The notes below the pieces were generated by a model. The model saw only the letters and a program-made list of their open reading frames with translations. It was not told where the DNA came from and made no database searches. Source: Mesorhizobium sp. M1D.F.Ca.ET.043.01.1.1 (GTDB lineage: Bacteria > Pseudomonadota > Alphaproteobacteria > Rhizobiales > Rhizobiaceae). From it: a stretch of DNA of 64,000 bases. A program made the translations under genes and the position numbers. The stretch covers positions 248,001 to 312,000 of the forward strand of contig NZ_CP034444.1 of assembly GCF_003952385.1 (NCBI RefSeq), written 5' to 3'. Below are positions 35,130-43,841 of this stretch, in pieces (position 1 is the stretch's first letter; each line of letters starts with the position of its first letter).

Positions 35130-35807
35130 ATGAAAAATCCCGTTTCCATCCGGCGCGGCACCGTGGCCGCGGTGTTCATCGATCTCCAGGAGGAGCATCG
35201 CAGGGACAAGCGCTATCTGGTCGAAGGGTTCGGCGACATTCTCGCCAATGTCCAGCGGCTGCAGGAGGCGGCGCGGCGCAATTTCGTGCCGCTCCACCAC
35301 TGGGCCTATATCGTCGACCTCGCCGAGGCGCGGCCGTTCCACCCGATCGACGAGAGCGGCAAGTCGGCTTTCTCCGACAAGGGCGATCCGCTGACAGCAA
35401 TCTGCCATGAAGTAACGCCGCAAAACGGCGAAGCCATGCTGGTCAAGCAGGAAGCGAGCGCCTTCGGCAAGAACGATTTTGGCGACAAGCTCAAGGCAGC
35501 CGGCATCGAATGGCTGGTGATCGCCGGCGTGTGGACCGAAGCCTGCATTGACGCCACGGTCAAGGACGCGGTGTCGCGCGGTTTTCGCGTGCTGCTGGTC
35601 AAGGACGCCTGCGGCAGCGCGAGTGCCGCCATGCACCAGACCGGCATCCTCAACCTCGCCAACCGGCTCTATGGCGGCGCCGTCACGAACACGCTCGACG
35701 CCTGCCGGCTGATGGCCGGGGACACGGTGAACGTTTGGCAGGTCGAAGGCTCGGTGCCGCTGCGCTTCACCTTCGAGAATGCGGCGCGGCTCTACGCAGA
35801 GCTCTGA
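35130..35807 (+). CDS. Isochorismatase-like cysteine hydrolase
   Basis: 225-residue cytoplasmic hydrolase. The catalytic Asp is in AVFIDLQEEH, the Lys in MLVKQEASAFGKNDF, and the nucleophile Cys in VIAGVWTEACIDATVKDA, the order of the nicotinamidase/isochorismatase fold. The length fits. It cleaves an amide or related bond of a small molecule; the substrate is not known. It is followed after five bases by an HSL-type hydrolase gene, so the two are co-translated. The ATG is not preceded by a strong ribosome site, and the leader is largely the palindromic element. Confidence 0.87.
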   Translation: MKNPVSIRRGTVAAVFIDLQEEHRRDKRYLVEGFGDILANVQRLQEAARRNFVPLHHWAYIVDLAEARPFHPIDESGKSAFSDKGDPLTAICHEVTPQNGEAMLVKQEASAFGKNDFGDKLKAAGIEWLVIAGVWTEACIDATVKDAVSRGFRVLLVKDACGSASAAMHQTGILNLANRLYGGAVTNTLDACRLMAGDTVNVWQVEGSVPLRFTFENAARLYAEL

Positions 35808-35812
35808 CGGCG

Positions 35813-36775
35813 ATGGCCGGCGACCCAGCTGACCAGGGCAGCCGCGGCAAATATGCCGCCCTAGTCGATCCGGAGCTTTGGGATTACATCGACAAGGTCA
35901 ATTCCTGGTACCCGTCGGAGATCGTCGCCGCACCCATCACCGAGCAGCGCGCGGTCTACGACCGGATGTGCGTCGCATTTCACCAAGGTCGCCCGGAAGG
36001 CGTGACCGCCATTGATGGCCTCGTTGCCACGACGGCGCAAGCGATCCCGGTGCGGCGCTACCGCATGGCAGACAAACCGGCGGCGACGATCGTCCTTTAC
36101 TACCACGGCGGCGGCTTCGTGCTCGGCAACCTGGACAGCCATGACGACATCTGCGCCGGGATCTGCGCTGGCACCGGCTTCGAAGTGGTCTCGGCTGACT
36201 ATCGCCTTGCGCCGGAGCACCTGCATCCCGCCTCCTTCGACGACGCTCTGGCGGTATTCGAATGGGTCGCGGCCACCAGTGCGCTGCCGATCGTGCTGTG
36301 CGGCGAGAGCGCCGGCGGAAACCTCGCCGCGGCGGTGGCGCAGGCGGCGCGGCACCATGCCCGCCAAGCCGTCGGCCAGGTGCTGATCTATCCCGGGCTG
36401 GGCGGCGGCGAGACGGGGCGCTCCTACGCCGAGCATGCCGAAGCGCCGCTGCTTACACTCGCCGATATCGACTTCTACCGCCGCGTCCGCTCAGCGCCAG
36501 GACAGTCGCCGGACGACCCGACCTTCTCGCCGCTCAAGGATCGCGATTTCTCCGGCCTGCCGCCGACCGTCATCGTCACCGCGGAATGCGATCCGCTGTC
36601 GTCCGACGGCGAGGCCTATCGCGACAAGATCCTCGCCGCCGGCGGCCGCGCAGTGTGGCGCGAGGAGCCCCGGCTGGTGCACAGTTTTCTGCGCGCCCGT
36701 TCGACGGTGCCGCGCGCGGCGGAGGCTTTTGCGAGAATCATCGGCGATATCGCCAGGCTGGGCGCCGGTGATTGA
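35813..36775 (+). CDS. Alpha/beta hydrolase, hormone-sensitive-lipase-like (family IV)
   Basis: 320-residue esterase-type enzyme. It shows the HSL signature YYHGGGFVLGNLDSHD (oxyanion hole HGGG), the nucleophile elbow LCGESAGGNLAAAV, an Asp in TAECDPLSSDGEAY, and the final His in RLVHSFLRARS. The start at 35813 is chosen because it lies five bases after the preceding stop; the longer frame overlaps that gene. Substrates of the family are short-chain esters. Together with the cysteine hydrolase it probably opens and deacylates or deamidates one compound, perhaps brought in by the transporter proteins encoded around. Confidence 0.88.
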   Translation: MAGDPADQGSRGKYAALVDPELWDYIDKVNSWYPSEIVAAPITEQRAVYDRMCVAFHQGRPEGVTAIDGLVATTAQAIPVRRYRMADKPAATIVLYYHGGGFVLGNLDSHDDICAGICAGTGFEVVSADYRLAPEHLHPASFDDALAVFEWVAATSALPIVLCGESAGGNLAAAVAQAARHHARQAVGQVLIYPGLGGGETGRSYAEHAEAPLLTLADIDFYRRVRSAPGQSPDDPTFSPLKDRDFSGLPPTVIVTAECDPLSSDGEAYRDKILAAGGRAVWREEPRLVHSFLRARSTVPRAAEAFARIIGDIARLGAGD

Positions 36776-36894
36776 GCGCTAATCTCCCCCCTTGTGGGAG
36801 GTCGGCTGTTTCCGCCCCCTGCGGAACAGCGCACAAGAACTGCGGAAAACCAGACATTTCGCTGCGGAAAGCGGCCCTATCATCCCCTCGCAGG

Positions 36895-36960
36895 CAACGG
36901 CGCCCCGGAGGCCGTCCCCGCCCCCGCGTCTGACGGCAGCGGGGCGCCCGTTGGATTTTT
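36895..36960 (+). terminator. Long hairpin with T run before the binding-protein gene
   Basis: CAACGGCGCCCC pairs with GGGGCGCCCGTTG (one bulged base) across a loop of about 33 bases, followed by GATTTTT. It should end transcription of the two hydrolase genes, or act as a leader attenuator for the binding protein that starts 65 bases further on. Confidence 0.5.
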
Positions 36961-37025
36961 GTGCGCGTCGCTGCTGCCAAGAACCGCCGCGCGGGCGACA
37001 CGCACCAATGACAGAGGGAACGACG

Positions 37026-38666
37026 ATGAAATTCATGCTGACCGACAGAAAACTGCACCCGCAAGCCAAGCCGACCGCCGACGATTTCAGGAAAGGCGCG
37101 ATCAGCCGGCGCGAATATCTGGCGCTCATGGCGGGCCTCGGCGTCAGTGCCGCCGGCGCGCTGGCGCTGGGAGGGCTCGTACCCTCGCCTGCCCGCGCCG
37201 AAGAGCCGAAAAAGGGCGGCGTGCTCCGCGTCGCCATGAACGTCAAGGGTTTCAAGGACCCGCGCACCTTCGACGGCGTCGAGATGTCGAATGTCGCGCG
37301 CCACTGCAACGAATATCTGGTGCGCTGGAAAACCGACTTCAGCTTCGAGCCCTGGCTGCTCGAGAGCTGGGAGACCAGCGACGACGCCAGGACGATCACG
37401 CTTCACGTGCGCAAGGGCATCATCTGGTCGAACGGCGACGCCTTCAATGCTGACGACGTGATCCACAACCTCAACCGCTGGTGCGACGCCACGGTCGCCG
37501 GCAATTCGGTCGCGGCCCGCATGGGCGCGCTGGTCAATGCCGACACCAAGAAGCCGGTCGACGGCGGCATCCAGAAGGTCGACGACTACACCGTCAAGCT
37601 CAACCTGCCGAAGCCCGACATCTCGCTGGTCGCCGGCATGGCCGACTATCCGGCGCTGATCATGCACCGCTCCTATGAGGGCGACGGCGATCCGAAGAAG
37701 GCCCTGGCCATCACCACCGGCCCCTGCGAGCTGGTGAGCTGGGATGCCGAGACGGGCGCAGAGGTGAAGCGCAAGGACAAGCCGTGGTGGAAGGGCGAAT
37801 TCCATCTCGACGGCATCAAATGGGTCGACTACGGTTCCGACCCGAACGCCATGCTGTCGGCCTTCGAGTCCGGCGAGATCGACACCGACCACGAGACCGC
37901 GTCGGACGCCGTGTCGCAGACCGAGCAGATGGGGCTCGAAAACTCCGAGATCGCCACCGGTTCGACCATCGTCGCGCGCTTCAATGTCGGCAACGCCCCC
38001 TATGACGACGTCAAGGTCCGCCGCGCCGCCCAGCTTGCCGTCGACAATGCGGCGGTGCTGAAGCTCGGACTCGACGGCAGGGGCAAGCCCGCCGACAACC
38101 ACCATGTCGGCCCGATGCACCCCGAATACGCCGATATCGGCCCGGCCAAGCGCGATGTCGAGGCTGCCAAGAAGCTGCTCTCCGAGGCCGGCAAGGCCGA
38201 CCACGAATATGAGCTGATCTCGGTCGACATCGAATGGCAGAAGAGCACCGCCGACGCCATCGCCGCCCAGATCCGCGAGGCCGGCCTCAAGGTCAAACGC
38301 ACCGTGCTGCCGGCCGCGACCTTCTGGAACGACTGGAGCAAGTTCCCCTATTCCTGCACCGAATGGCTCGGCCGCCCGCTCGGCGTCCAGGTGCTGGCAC
38401 TCGCCTACAAATCGGGCGCGGCCTGGAACGAAAGCGCCTATTCGAACAAGGAGTTCGACGAGCTTCTCGACAAGGCGCTGGCAACGCCCGACGCCGCCCA
38501 GCGCAAGGAGATCATGGCCAAGATCGAGCAGAATTTGCGCGACTCCGGCGTCATCATCCAGCCCTACTGGCGCTCGGTCTACCGCACCTACCGCAAGGGC
38601 GTGCATGGCTGCGAGCAGCACCAAGCGCTCGAGCAGCATTTCGAGAAGGTCTGGCTGGAGTCCTGA
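37026..38666 (+). CDS. Peptide-type ABC transporter substrate-binding protein (SBP family 5), Tat signal
   Basis: 546-residue periplasmic binding protein. The N-terminus carries a twin-arginine signal, [19 protein letters not shown], with likely cleavage after PARAEE-type residues near position 60. The mature part has the family-5 pattern: [20 protein letters not shown], then [20 protein letters not shown] with [14 protein letters not shown]. The length is normal. The start at 37026 has GAGGG upstream; the longer frame reads through the hairpin region. No permease or ATPase genes are adjacent, so it is an orphan or shares a transporter encoded elsewhere, for example of the DppBC type seen at the left end. 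Confidence 0.9.
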   Translation: MKFMLTDRKLHPQAKPTADDFRKGAISRREYLALMAGLGVSAAGALALGGLVPSPARAEEPKKGGVLRVAMNVKGFKDPRTFDGVEMSNVARHCNEYLVRWKTDFSFEPWLLESWETSDDARTITLHVRKGIIWSNGDAFNADDVIHNLNRWCDATVAGNSVAARMGALVNADTKKPVDGGIQKVDDYTVKLNLPKPDISLVAGMADYPALIMHRSYEGDGDPKKALAITTGPCELVSWDAETGAEVKRKDKPWWKGEFHLDGIKWVDYGSDPNAMLSAFESGEIDTDHETASDAVSQTEQMGLENSEIATGSTIVARFNVGNAPYDDVKVRRAAQLAVDNAAVLKLGLDGRGKPADNHHVGPMHPEYADIGPAKRDVEAAKKLLSEAGKADHEYELISVDIEWQKSTADAIAAQIREAGLKVKRTVLPAATFWNDWSKFPYSCTEWLGRPLGVQVLALAYKSGAAWNESAYSNKEFDELLDKALATPDAAQRKEIMAKIEQNLRDSGVIIQPYWRSVYRTYRKGVHGCEQHQALEQHFEKVWLES

Positions 38667-38684
38667 TCCTCCCGGGGCCGAGCC

Positions 38685-38716
38685 GGCCGGTGTGGCTCAG
38701 CGGAGCCGCGCCGGCC
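38685..38716 (+). terminator. Terminator after the binding-protein gene
   Basis: GGCCGGTGTGGCTC-AGCG-GAGCCGCGCCGGCC forms 14 continuous pairs if two G-U pairs are allowed, followed by TTTCC. It lies 19 bases after the stop, before the convergent LacI gene. Confidence 0.6.
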
Positions 38717-38741
38717 TTTCCGCATGTTGCGTTCGATCTGG

Positions 38742-39821
38742 TCAGGATTGCGCCTGCCCTATCGCCTTCGGCGCCTCGCCGACCGACATCCGCTCGATGA
38801 TCGTCGTCGGCAGCACGATCCTTTCAGGCGGCCGGTCATCGCCTTTCAGGCGGCGTATCAGCAGCTCCGCCACGGATTTTCCGAGCGCATAGACCGGCTG
38901 GTCGATGACGGTGATGGGCGGCGTCGTCACGCTCGTCCAGTCGGCGTCGTGGAAGGTGATCAGCGATATGTCGCGCGGAATGCCGAGGCCGCATTCGCGG
39001 ATCGCCTTGAACAGATCGAGCGCCACGACACTGTCGGAGGCCAGGATCGCAGTCGGCCTGCCGTCGCTCCGAAGCAGTTGCAGGAGCGCGGCGTGCGCGC
39101 TCTGCGAGCGGCCGCTGCCGAAATGGATGTTGCGCTCCGCCCCATCGATGCCGGCTTCGCGGCAGGCATCGAGGAAGCCCAGGATGCGCTCGCGCACGGT
39201 GGAGGTGTTGATCCTCGACTGAGCGCCGCGAAAATCTCCGGACAGCACAGCGGCGGTGACATAGGCGATCCTGCGGTGCCCGGCTTGCGTCAGCATGCGC
39301 GTGGCGCGCAGCGCGGCACTGCGGTCATCGACCGTCACCGTGTCGACATCGAGCCCGGGAAGTGCCCGGTCGAGCAAGGCCAACGGGCAGGCGATCTCCT
39401 TGAGATGGGCGATGTCTCCGGACTGGGCGGGCGTCACGATCAGGCCGTCGACCTGCTTTGCCATCAAAACGCGTATCACGCTCTTCTCCGCTTCGAGCTC
39501 CTCGCCTGAATTGGCCAGGATTACGTTGATGCCCGAAAGACGCGCCGCATCGCTTATGCCGCGCACCGCCAGCGAGAAGAACGGGTTCTCGATATCGCCG
39601 ACGACGACGCCGATGCTGCCTGAACGGCCGGTCGTCATGCTGCGCGCCAGCTCGTTCGGCCGGTAGTCGAGCGCCTTCGCGGCTTCGAGCACGGCGGCAT
39701 GCACCGTCGTGCTCACGCGGCCATAACCGCCCAGCACGCGCGCGGCGGTCGCCTTCGAGACCTTCGCCTCGCGAGCGACGTCGCTGACGGTGACAGATGG
39801 AGTCTTGGGTGGGCGCTTCAT
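38742..39821 (-). CDS. LacI-family transcriptional regulator
   Basis: 359-residue repressor-type protein. The N-terminal HTH with hinge is clear: VTVSDVAREAKVSKATAARV, then ALDYRPNELARSM. The effector domain resembles periplasmic sugar-binding proteins (GSIGVVVGDIENPFFSLAVR; later ILASDSVVALDLFKAI). It is divergent from the polar amino-acid transporter genes. Two strong palindromes in the intergenic region are likely its own operators. The effector should be a substrate or breakdown product of the transporter-oxidoreductase cluster, probably an amino-acid derivative or opine-like compound. Confidence 0.92.
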   Translation of the reverse strand: MKRPPKTPSVTVSDVAREAKVSKATAARVLGGYGRVSTTVHAAVLEAAKALDYRPNELARSMTTGRSGSIGVVVGDIENPFFSLAVRGISDAARLSGINVILANSGEELEAEKSVIRVLMAKQVDGLIVTPAQSGDIAHLKEIACPLALLDRALPGLDVDTVTVDDRSAALRATRMLTQAGHRRIAYVTAAVLSGDFRGAQSRINTSTVRERILGFLDACREAGIDGAERNIHFGSGRSQSAHAALLQLLRSDGRPTAILASDSVVALDLFKAIRECGLGIPRDISLITFHDADWTSVTTPPITVIDQPVYALGKSVAELLIRRLKGDDRPPERIVLPTTIIERMSVGEAPKAIGQAQS

Positions 39822-39846
39822 TGTGGAAAGTCGCTTTCAAATTCGT

Positions 39847-39876
39847 TTGACGGATCGTCGTTGCTGTGTCTACAAA
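39847..39876 (+). promoter_or_regulatory. Predicted promoter of the amino-acid transporter genes
   Basis: TTGACG at 39847-39852 and TACAAA at 39871-39876, 18 bases apart. Transcription would begin near 39883, exactly at the first operator, which fits repression by the divergent LacI-type protein. Confidence 0.45.
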
Positions 39877-39882
39877 TGTCAA

Positions 39883-39917
39883 GAGACCGGTCTCATTCAC
39901 GTTTGAGACCGGTCTCA
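39883..39917. promoter_or_regulatory. Twin LacI-type operators
   Basis: GAGACCGGTCTC (39883-39894) and TGAGACCGGTCTCA (39904-39917) are perfect palindromes sharing the same core. Their centres are 22 bases apart, about two helical turns, so two dimers would sit on one face of the DNA. The central CG and the length fit LacI-family sites. Confidence 0.75.
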
Positions 39918-40011
39918 CAAACAAAGAACGCCCGGAGGCGTCGATTGCAGGCCGTATCGAAATTGTTCGCTGCGTCCCCGCGCGGACCGATCTTCAGAGT
40001 GGAGAACAACC

Positions 40012-40848
40012 ATGAGCATCAGAGGTCTTTTCACATCGAGCCGGCGGCAGCGCATCGGCTCCTTCGTCTTCGCAATAGCACTTGCCGCCTTGTCGCTGCC
40101 CAAAGCCTGGGCGGCGGACAATCCGTACAATCTCATCGATCCCAAGACGATCAGCGTCGGCACGATGGGCGACGCCAAGCCCTATTCCTTCACCACGGCC
40201 GACGGCAAGTTCACCGGCTTCGATCTCGAATTCTTCCTGAACGTGGTGGGCCGGATGGGCTTCAAGCCGGACCAGGTGACCTTCACCGGCCAGGAATTCT
40301 CGGCGCTGATGCCCTCGGTCGCCAACCAGCGCTTCGACGTCGCGGTCGCGGCGATAGGAACGACCGAGAAGCGCAAGCAGACGGTCGATTTCTCCGATGG
40401 CTATCTCGCCGGATACCTGTCGGTGCTGACGTCCGACCCCAAGATCACCGGCGCCGAGGGCCTGGCCGGCAAGCGTCTCGGCGTCGTGCAGGGCACGCTG
40501 CAGGAAATCTACGCCACCAAGAACTTCAAGAACACCGACCTGGTGAAATTCCCGGACAACAACTCGGCCATCGCCGCGCTCAACAACGGCACCGTCGACG
40601 GCCACTTCCTCGACTATGAGGCGGCCAAGCAATATGGCGAGCGCTATCCGGCCCTGAAGATCGCGATCAACATCCCGTCCTTCGACGCACCGGCGGGCTT
40701 TGTCGTGCGCAAGGGCAACGACGCCTTCCGCGAGGCGCTCGACAAGGGCATCCATGAAGCCATGCAGGACGGCACCTGGCGCGACCTCTACCAGAAATGG
40801 TTCCCCGGCTCGCCGATGCCGGAGCAATATCTCCCCAAGAAGAACTGA
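40012..40848 (+). CDS. Polar amino-acid ABC transporter substrate-binding protein (SBP family 3)
   Basis: 278-residue periplasmic binding protein. The signal peptide covers about residues 1-36 (IGSFVFAIALAALSLPKAWA with cleavage after AWA). The mature part shows the family-3 pattern: ISVGTMGDAKPYSFTTADGK, FTGFDLEFFLNVVGRMGF, then FDVAVAAIGTTEKRKQTVDF. This class binds polar amino acids, opines and similar. It is the first gene behind the twin operators, followed by a hairpin and the permease-ATPase gene, which it feeds. Confidence 0.92.
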   Translation: MSIRGLFTSSRRQRIGSFVFAIALAALSLPKAWAADNPYNLIDPKTISVGTMGDAKPYSFTTADGKFTGFDLEFFLNVVGRMGFKPDQVTFTGQEFSALMPSVANQRFDVAVAAIGTTEKRKQTVDFSDGYLAGYLSVLTSDPKITGAEGLAGKRLGVVQGTLQEIYATKNFKNTDLVKFPDNNSAIAALNNGTVDGHFLDYEAAKQYGERYPALKIAINIPSFDAPAGFVVRKGNDAFREALDKGIHEAMQDGTWRDLYQKWFPGSPMPEQYLPKKN

Positions 40849-40857
40849 GCCGCACTC

Positions 40858-40883
40858 GGCCGCCGGCGCGAATGCCGGCGGCC
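40858..40883 (+). terminator. Hairpin between binding-protein and permease-ATPase genes
   Basis: Perfect 10-bp stem GGCCGCCGGC / GCCGGCGGCC with a 6-base loop, 10 bases after the stop. The T run is poor (CCTTCT). Such hairpins often let the binding protein be made in excess over the membrane parts. Confidence 0.5.
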
Positions 40884-40952
40884 CCTTCTGGCAGGCCGTA
40901 TGAGATCGCGCGGGCGGCGATTGCGCCGCCGCGCTTCTAAATCAAAGAAATA

Positions 40953-40999
40953 AGCATGATGTCGTCCGACAACCGCGTCACACTTTTCGGCATCATGCT
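40953..40999. repeat. Rhizobial palindromic intergenic repeat
   Basis: AGCATGATG (40953-40961) and CATCATGCT (40991-40999) are perfect inverted arms around TCGTCCGACAACCGCGTCAC and ACTTTTCGG. It is related to the repeats at 29344 and 55259, and stands 16 bases before the permease-ATPase start. Confidence 0.65.
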
Positions 41000-41015
41000 C
41001 CAGGCAGGTTGACGG

Positions 41016-42539
41016 ATGGACTGGGTAGAAAACCTTCAGCGCAGCTTCTTCGACTGGGACGCGATGGCATCGGTGTTGCCGGCGCTGCTTGCCGTCGGGT
41101 TGAAGAACACCCTGATCCTCGCCGCGGCTTCGACGGTGCTTGGCATCCTTATCGGCATGATCCTTGCCGTGATGGGCATCTCGCGCTCCGCCTGGCTGCG
41201 GCTCCCGGCACGCGTCTACACCGACATCTTTCGAGGGTTGCCGGCGATCTTGACCATTCTCCTGATCGGACAAGGCTTCGCCCGCATCGGCCGCGAAATT
41301 TTCGGGCCCTCGCCCTACCCACTCGGGATCGTGGCGCTCAGCCTGATCGCCGGCGCCTATATCGGCGAGATCTTTCGCTCCGGCATCCAGAGCGTCGAAA
41401 GCGGCCAGATGGAAGCCTGCCGCGCGCTCAGCATGAGCTACGGCCAGGGCATGCGGCTGATCGTGATCCCGCAGGGCGTGCGCCGCGTGCTTCCCGCCCT
41501 GGTCAACCAGTTCATCGGCAACGTCAAGGATTCCAGCCTTGTCTACTTTCTCGGCCTGCTCGCCTCCGAGCGCGAGATATTCCGCATCGGCCAAGACCAG
41601 GCGGTCGTGACCGGCAACCTGTCGCCGCTGCTCCTGGCCGGCATGTTCTACCTCATCATCACCGTGCCGCTGACCCATGTCGTCAACCACATCGACAACC
41701 GCCTGCGGCTCGGCAAGCAGAAACCTGGCGGCGTCGTCAGCGGTCTCGTCGAGGTCGGCGAGTTGAAAGACACGGCGGGCAAGGCCTTAAGCGAGGCGGC
41801 ACAGCCCGCCATCAAGGCCGGCAGCCTCGAGGTGCGCGATCTCGACATGGCCTATGGCGAGTTGCAGGTCCTGAGAAAGATCCGGCTCAAGGTCGAGCCG
41901 GGAACGGTCACCTGCGTCATCGGCCCGTCGGGCTCCGGGAAATCGACGCTGCTGCGCTGCCTCAACCGGCTGGTCGAGCCCAAGGCCGGCGACGTGTTGC
42001 TCGACGGCGAAAGCATCCTGGCGATCAAACCGGAGACGCTGCGCCGGCGCGTCGGCATGGTCTTCCAGCATTTCAACCTGTTCCCCAATCACACCGCGAT
42101 CGAGAACGTCATGCTGGCGCTGACCAGGATCAAGAGCATGGCAAGCAGCAAGGCTCGGCGCCTTGCCGAGGCGCGCCTCGCGGAAGTTGGCTTGGCAGCG
42201 CGCGCGGACTACCGGCCGAGCCGCCTTTCGGGCGGCCAGCAGCAGCGCGTGGCGATCGCCCGCGCGCTGGCGATGGACCCCGAGGTCATCCTGTTCGACG
42301 AAGTGACGAGCGCGCTCGACCCCGAACTCGTCAAGGGCGTGCTGAACCTGATGGCCGATCTCGGCCGGCGCGGCATGACCATGATCGTCGTCACCCATGA
42401 GATGGGCTTTGCCCGCAAGGTGGCCGACCAGGTCGCCTTCATGGACGAAGGCCGCATCGTCGAGGTCGGCCCGCCGGCGGAGATCTTCGACAGGCCGAAG
42501 AGTCCCAGGCTCAAGCAATTCCTCGCCGAGGTGCTGTGA
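41016..42539 (+). CDS. Fused amino-acid ABC permease and ATPase
   Basis: 507-residue fusion. Residues 1-230 are a HisMQ/GlnP-type permease with about five helices and the contact loop [21 protein letters not shown] linker (about 230-268) follows. Residues 270-507 are a GlnQ-type ATPase with Walker [15 protein letters not shown] loop FQHFNLFPN, signature [14 protein letters not shown], Walker [15 protein letters not shown] and the switch His in VTHEMGF. Usually two separate genes encode these. A homodimer would give a complete importer with the binding protein upstream. It is followed after 72 bases by an amino-acid-oxidase-type gene. Confidence 0.93.
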   Translation: MDWVENLQRSFFDWDAMASVLPALLAVGLKNTLILAAASTVLGILIGMILAVMGISRSAWLRLPARVYTDIFRGLPAILTILLIGQGFARIGREIFGPSPYPLGIVALSLIAGAYIGEIFRSGIQSVESGQMEACRALSMSYGQGMRLIVIPQGVRRVLPALVNQFIGNVKDSSLVYFLGLLASEREIFRIGQDQAVVTGNLSPLLLAGMFYLIITVPLTHVVNHIDNRLRLGKQKPGGVVSGLVEVGELKDTAGKALSEAAQPAIKAGSLEVRDLDMAYGELQVLRKIRLKVEPGTVTCVIGPSGSGKSTLLRCLNRLVEPKAGDVLLDGESILAIKPETLRRRVGMVFQHFNLFPNHTAIENVMLALTRIKSMASSKARRLAEARLAEVGLAARADYRPSRLSGGQQQRVAIARALAMDPEVILFDEVTSALDPELVKGVLNLMADLGRRGMTMIVVTHEMGFARKVADQVAFMDEGRIVEVGPPAEIFDRPKSPRLKQFLAEVL

Positions 42540-42611
42540 ACGATTTTTACCGCGCCGGCCGAGCTCGGCGCATCTCCCAAAACTAAAGTCTGATCATCGA
42601 AAGCTGTATCC

Positions 42612-43736
42612 ATGACCGATAAATCCGCCCTCAAGGTCGCCGTCATCGGCGGCGGCATCTTCGGCGTCTCCACTGCCGTTCATCTCGCCCGGCTTGGCGC
42701 GGCAACGACCATCGTCACCGACGGCCCGATCGCCAATGGCGCATCGTCGCGTTCGCTCGCCTGGCTCAACTCGGCGCGCAAGCGTTCGGCGGCCTATCAC
42801 AAGCTGCGCGTGGCAGGCCTTGAGCGCTACCACGTATTCGCGGCGAAGCACGATTGCGGCGCCTGGCTGCGCCTCGAAGGCGGGCTTACCTGGGACGCCG
42901 ACGATGCTTCAAACCAGATCCAGCAAATCTTCCGCCACGAACAGTCGATCGGCTACCAGACGCGCCTGCTTACGCCGGGCGATATCACCGCCGTCACGCC
43001 GGGTGTCGACGCAAGGGCCGTTTCGCCTCAAGGCGCGATCTTCAATGCCGGCGAAGGCTGGGTGGACCTGCCTTCGCTCATCGGCCTGCTGCTCGGCGAA
43101 TTCCGCGACCGCGGTGGCCGCATTCTAACCGACGCCGGCTCCGCCGACGTCACGCTGGCCAATGGCCGCGTCAGTGGCGTGAAGACGGCCTCCCGCCAGA
43201 CAGCCGATTGCGATGCCGTTGTCGTCGCGACGGGCCCGGCCGTCCCCGGCATGGCAGCCAAGGTCGGCAGGCGGATCGGCGACGGCACGACGCGCGCGCT
43301 GCTCGTCTTCAGCAAACCGGTCCAGCATCCGCTGCGTGCGGTGCTCAACACGCCGCGCGTCGCCATCCGGCCGACACCAAACGGCGCCTTTGCCCTCGAC
43401 TCGGCCTGGTCCGAGGATGAAGTCATTCTGCGCGACGACGGCACCTATGAAGCCAAGCCGTCCACGGTTGCCGGGCTGCTCGAGGAAGCCTCGAAGGTGC
43501 TGGAGGGCAACCCGACGCTCGCGCTGGAAAGCCTTCACATGGGGCCGAAGCCAATTCCCGCGGACGGCGAGCCGGTGATCGGCCAGTTGACCGGCATTCC
43601 CGGCTATCACGTCGTCTTCAGCCATAGCGGCGCCACGCTTGGCCTGATCGCGGGAGAATTGCTGGCCGGCGAGATCGTCAGCGGCACGCCCAGTCCGTTG
43701 CTCGAGCCGTTTCGCCCCGCGCGGTTCGACAGATGA
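42612..43736 (+). CDS. FAD-dependent oxidoreductase of the DAO family
   Basis: 374-residue flavoprotein. The FAD-binding motif is at the N-terminus: VAVIGGGIFGVSTAVHLARL. The middle shows the DAO-type substrate domain, and the second FAD contact lies near the end (GYHVVFSHSGATLGLIAGEL). The class oxidises the C-N bond of D-amino acids, sarcosine, glycine, opines and similar. As the last gene behind the LacI operators it is likely to attack the compound imported by the transporter. The start is the ATG at 42612; no strong ribosome site is visible. Confidence 0.88.
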   Translation: MTDKSALKVAVIGGGIFGVSTAVHLARLGAATTIVTDGPIANGASSRSLAWLNSARKRSAAYHKLRVAGLERYHVFAAKHDCGAWLRLEGGLTWDADDASNQIQQIFRHEQSIGYQTRLLTPGDITAVTPGVDARAVSPQGAIFNAGEGWVDLPSLIGLLLGEFRDRGGRILTDAGSADVTLANGRVSGVKTASRQTADCDAVVVATGPAVPGMAAKVGRRIGDGTTRALLVFSKPVQHPLRAVLNTPRVAIRPTPNGAFALDSAWSEDEVILRDDGTYEAKPSTVAGLLEEASKVLEGNPTLALESLHMGPKPIPADGEPVIGQLTGIPGYHVVFSHSGATLGLIAGELLAGEIVSGTPSPLLEPFRPARFDR

Positions 43737-43841
43737 GATGGGATTGCACCGGCCGAACGCCGTTTGCCAAGTTCATGCTTTTCGGCACAGATTGTGCCAG
43801 AGGGGCCTCACGCCGGCTCGGAATGCGAGAAGCGATCAGGG

